In this document: piece after piece, positions 31,712-32,127 of the stretch | Numbering within the stretch: position 1 is the first letter of the stretch | How the letters are laid out: the number at the start of each line of letters is the position of its first letter | DNA from: CAURMH01 sp963525745 | GTDB lineage: Bacteria > Pseudomonadota > Gammaproteobacteria > Enterobacterales > Pasteurellaceae | Assembly (NCBI GenBank): GCA_963525745.1 | Contig: CAURMH010000012.1 | Coordinates: forward strand, 1-32,127 | Length of the DNA: 32,127 bases | Direction: 5' to 3' | Notes under the pieces: generated by a model | What the model was told of the DNA's origin: nothing | The model's database searches: none | The model's input: only the letters and a program-made list of their open reading frames with translations | Translations under genes and position numbers: made by a program

Positions 31712-32127
31712 ATGTCACTTCAATTTAATATGATTGCCTTGCTGCTGGTGATTTTAATCATGCTCGGGCTACTCAGCCACAATAGCTCCATCACCATTTC
31801 TGCTGCGGTGTTATTGATCATGCAGCAAACGTTTCTCGCTCAATATATTCCCTATTTGGAAAAATACGGCTTGAGTATTGGTATCGTGATTTTAACGATT
31901 GGCGTTTTGAGCCCCTTGGTTTCCGGCAAAATTCAGCTGCCGGGCTTGTCGGCCTTTGTCAGTTGGAAAATGTTCGTTGCCATTGCGGTGGGGGTATTGG
32001 TCGCCTGGCTTGCGGGCAAAGGTGTTCCTCTGATGGGTGAACAACCGGTATTGGTGACAGGCTTGGTCATCGGCACCATTATCGGTGTCTCTTTTCTGGG
32101 CGGCATCCCGGTGGGACCGCTTATCGC
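31712..32127 (+). CDS. UPF0756 (YeaL-type) membrane protein, cut by the window end
   Basis: An open frame starts at ATG 31712 and continues past the last base, giving 138 residues. The protein is almost wholly hydrophobic with four or five membrane segments (about 6-22, 26-46, 52-68, 84-106, 115-135). It matches the UPF0756/DUF441 family (E. coli YeaL, about 150 residues) in LSHNSSITISAAVLLIMQQT, LSPLVSGKIQLPGL and GGIPVGPLIA, so roughly the last dozen residues are missing. The function of this family is not known. The 181-base gap to the divergent kefC (31531-31711) is AT-rich with an uptake signal at 31682. Start chosen as the only ATG before the conserved region; GAGAG lies about 12 bases upstream. 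Confidence 0.9.
   Translation, partial: MSLQFNMIALLLVILIMLGLLSHNSSITISAAVLLIMQQTFLAQYIPYLEKYGLSIGIVILTIGVLSPLVSGKIQLPGLSAFVSWKMFVAIAVGVLVAWLAGKGVPLMGEQPVLVTGLVIGTIIGVSFLGGIPVGPLI

Overview
This window is chromosomal DNA from a member of the Pasteurellaceae. The best taxonomic evidence is the Hin-type DNA uptake signal (AAGTGCGGT or its complement). I count 26 exact copies, about one per 1.2 kb, inside genes and between them. That density and core fit the Haemophilus / Aggregatibacter / Pasteurella / Basfia side of the family, not the Actinobacillus pleuropneumoniae side, which uses ACAAGCGGT. Protein sequences recalled from H. influenzae agree closely throughout, but I cannot name the species. 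Coding density is high. No gap between genes reaches 300 bases; the largest is 299. I see no tRNA, rRNA, CRISPR array, prophage or transposase gene.

Layout. (1) 1-5310: the last codons of an EF-Tu gene, then cysK and cysZ (sulfate uptake and cysteine synthesis, minus strand), divergent from zipA and ligA (cell division; NAD-dependent DNA ligase). This block has the same order as in E. coli. (2) 5368-8102: hda, uraA and upp on the minus strand (DnaA inactivation; uracil uptake and salvage). (3) 8339-15201: a complete citrate fermentation operon on the minus strand, read citC-citD-citE-citF-citXG-citT. It codes for the three citrate lyase subunits, their acetylation ligase, a fused CitX-CitG prosthetic-group enzyme and a citrate/succinate-type antiporter. 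Two different palindromic repeat elements interrupt it. (4) 15501-18279: rarA and hldE, minus strand. (5) 18377-26095, plus strand: lpxL (htrB), parE, a copper nitrite reductase gene, parC and gltS. (6) 26259-32127: grpE (minus), nadK and recN (plus; recN behind two LexA boxes), a KefB/KefC-type potassium efflux gene (minus), and the start of a UPF0756 membrane protein gene that runs off the end.

How the genes work together. The cit genes form one pathway: the carrier imports citrate, lyase splits it to acetate and oxaloacetate, and oxaloacetate is presumably reduced to succinate for exchange. A near-consensus FNR site upstream of citC suggests anaerobic induction. hldE and lpxL both serve lipooligosaccharide assembly and are divergent. 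parE and parC encode the two topoisomerase IV subunits.

The most unusual point is the gene between parE and parC. Its position and twin-arginine signal could suggest SufI/FtsP, but it carries every copper ligand and both catalytic residues of an AniA-class nitrite reductase. Other points of note are threonine at ParC position 84 (normally the quinolone-relevant serine), a TTG start for hda, and inverted pairs of uptake signals serving as terminators. Otherwise this is core genome, and I found no candidate for an entirely new system.
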